From the NCBI GenBank assembly GCA_017411125.1, contig JAFPNP010000229.1, forward strand, positions 1-6,019: a DNA stretch of 6,019 nucleotides, read 5' to 3'. Positions 5,085 through 6,019 of the stretch are shown here, piece after piece. Numbering within the stretch: the first letter of the stretch is position 1; each line of letters starts with the position of its first letter. The stretch is from Kiritimatiellia bacterium. Lineage in GTDB: Bacteria; Verrucomicrobiota; Kiritimatiellia; RFP12; UBA1067. The notes below the pieces were generated by a model, which saw only the letters and a list, made by a program, of their open reading frames with translations, had not been told where the DNA came from and searched no databases. Both the position numbers and the translations under genes were made by a program.

Positions 5085-6019
5085 ATGAGAAAGACGATCA
5101 TGGCAATCGCCGCGCTGGCGGCGGGAATTGCGATGGGGGGCGAGAGAGTGTTCGACGTCACCGCGTACGGGGCCAAGCCGGACGGCGTGACGGACAGCAC
5201 CGCCGCCATCCAGCAGGCGATCGACGACTGCTCCGCGAAGGGCGGTGGCCGCGTCCTCGTGCCGGGCGGCGGCAAGTACGTCACCTACACGCTCAACCTC
5301 AAGAACAACGTCGATCTCCACATCGACCGCGGCGCGACGCTCCTCGGCGGCGAGGATCCGCTCAAGTATCCGCTCTTCGAGACGAACGCCGTGTGGAACG
5401 CCGAGCGCGCGCCGCGCTTCAACCGCCGCGCCATGTTCTACACAGTGGGCCAGACGAACGTGGCCATCGCAGGCGCGGGCACGATCGACGGCAACGCGGA
5501 GAAGTTCCACCACGACTCGGGTAGGAAGACCTGGACCGGCTACACCTGGATCCGCAACAGCGCGACCAACATCACGGGGCGCTGCGTGTTTTTCGTCGGC
5601 TGCCGCGATGTGCGCCTCGACGACGTGCTGATCCTGCACCCCGCCGGATGGAGCACGTGGTTCCTCGACTGCGACCGCGTGGGCGTGCGCGGCGTGCGCA
5701 TTGAGGCGGACCGGCGTTTCCCCAACGGCGACGGCCTCCACTTTGGTGGCTGCCGCGACGTGACCGTATCCGACTGCATCGTCAATTCGCAGGATGACGC
5801 CTTCGTCGTGCGCACCCACCAGGAGCAGATGAAGAAGCCGCGCCCCTGCGAGCGCATAGTCGTGAACAACTGCATCCTAAACTCGTACGGCGCGTTCGCG
5901 ATCCGCATCGGCTTTCGCGGCGACGGACCTGTGAGGGACGTCTCGTTCAACAATATCGTCTCCACGCACTCGCGCCGGGGCGTGGCCTTCACCGTGCCGA
6001 ACGCGCCGAAGGGCGAGGA
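5085..6019 (+). CDS. GH28/pectate-lyase-like beta-helix protein, 3' end missing
   Basis: The frame is open from ATG 5085 through the window edge, giving 311 residues without a stop. Residues 1-17 or so (MRKTIMAIAALAAGIAMG) look like a signal peptide. Residues 23-34 (FDVTAYGAKPDG) and the following TDSTAAIQQAIDDC are the classic start of pectate-lyase-3/GH28 right-handed beta-helix enzymes; many short beta-helix rungs follow. GH28 catalytic landmarks are partly present: NGDG at 214-217 corresponds to the NTD motif, and QDDAF gives D237-D238, exactly 21 residues after D216, as in fungal polygalacturonases. The usual GHG motif is not there; the matching stretch reads GAFAIRIG (269-276), with Phe or Ala where the His is expected. 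The RIK motif was not found before the edge. It probably acts on a pectin-like or other uronic-acid or rhamnose polysaccharide outside the cytoplasm, but substrate and activity are uncertain. GH28 proteins usually exceed 400 residues, so at least a quarter is missing. Confidence 0.85.
   Translation, partial: MRKTIMAIAALAAGIAMGGERVFDVTAYGAKPDGVTDSTAAIQQAIDDCSAKGGGRVLVPGGGKYVTYTLNLKNNVDLHIDRGATLLGGEDPLKYPLFETNAVWNAERAPRFNRRAMFYTVGQTNVAIAGAGTIDGNAEKFHHDSGRKTWTGYTWIRNSATNITGRCVFFVGCRDVRLDDVLILHPAGWSTWFLDCDRVGVRGVRIEADRRFPNGDGLHFGGCRDVTVSDCIVNSQDDAFVVRTHQEQMKKPRPCERIVVNNCILNSYGAFAIRIGFRGDGPVRDVSFNNIVSTHSRRGVAFTVPNAPKGE

Noticed and set aside
5054..5524. Plus-strand frame of 156 residues overlapping the GH28-like gene
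   Set aside because: It is Arg/Gly-rich, out of frame with the recognisable beta-helix protein, and has no signal or domain.
4788..5819. Minus-strand open frame (343 residues)
   Set aside because: It spans the junction of two sense genes on the other strand and has Ala/Val/His-rich shadow composition.

Overview
The window looks like a chromosomal piece from a GC-rich bacterium of the PVC superphylum, most likely Kiritimatiellota, Lentisphaerota or a related Verrucomicrobiota line from a gut or other anaerobic polysaccharide-degrading habitat. This is an inference from gene style: secreted proteins with DxDxDG calcium-loop repeats, cohesin and dockerin modules, a GH28-like beta-helix enzyme, and a four-helix-bundle 'suffix' protein set among 9-nt repeats. 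No rRNA or other taxonomic marker is present.

Layout, all on the plus strand. Positions 1-120 hold an array of 9-nt units (consensus GACNNAAGN) followed by its inverted complement; I see no promoter there. A four-helix-bundle protein of the S23/IVP superfamily follows (129-824). Its stop overlaps the start (ATGA) of a 995-residue secreted protein (821-3808). That protein carries a second nonamer array in its signal-peptide region, a 417-bp tandem repeat present about 2.35 times, two FG-GAP/VCBS-like segments, an Fn3-like segment, a cohesin-like domain and a C-terminal type I-like dockerin. Its stop overlaps (TGATG) the start of a 419-residue secreted cohesin-domain protein (3808-5067). After 17 bp comes a secreted GH28/pectate-lyase-like beta-helix protein (5085 to the window end, incomplete).

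The four genes have touching or overlapping ends and good ribosome binding sites, so they look like one operon. Genes 2-4 suggest a cell-surface or extracellular assembly: a dockerin/cohesin-like structural protein, a partner cohesin protein, and an enzyme of the pectin-active fold. Gene 1 has no obvious role in polysaccharide breakdown.

The most unusual signal is the nonamer inverted-repeat family. It occurs four times. It brackets the four-helix-bundle gene on both sides, appears to have created the signal peptide of the next gene (forward arm read as Ala-Thr-Lys, reverse arm as Gly-Leu-Leu/Phe), and sits in frame at two further places within that gene, both apparently in loops of propeller-like blades. 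This could be a mobile or expanding element, with the four-helix-bundle protein as its possible partner. That is a hypothesis and cannot be proved from one window.
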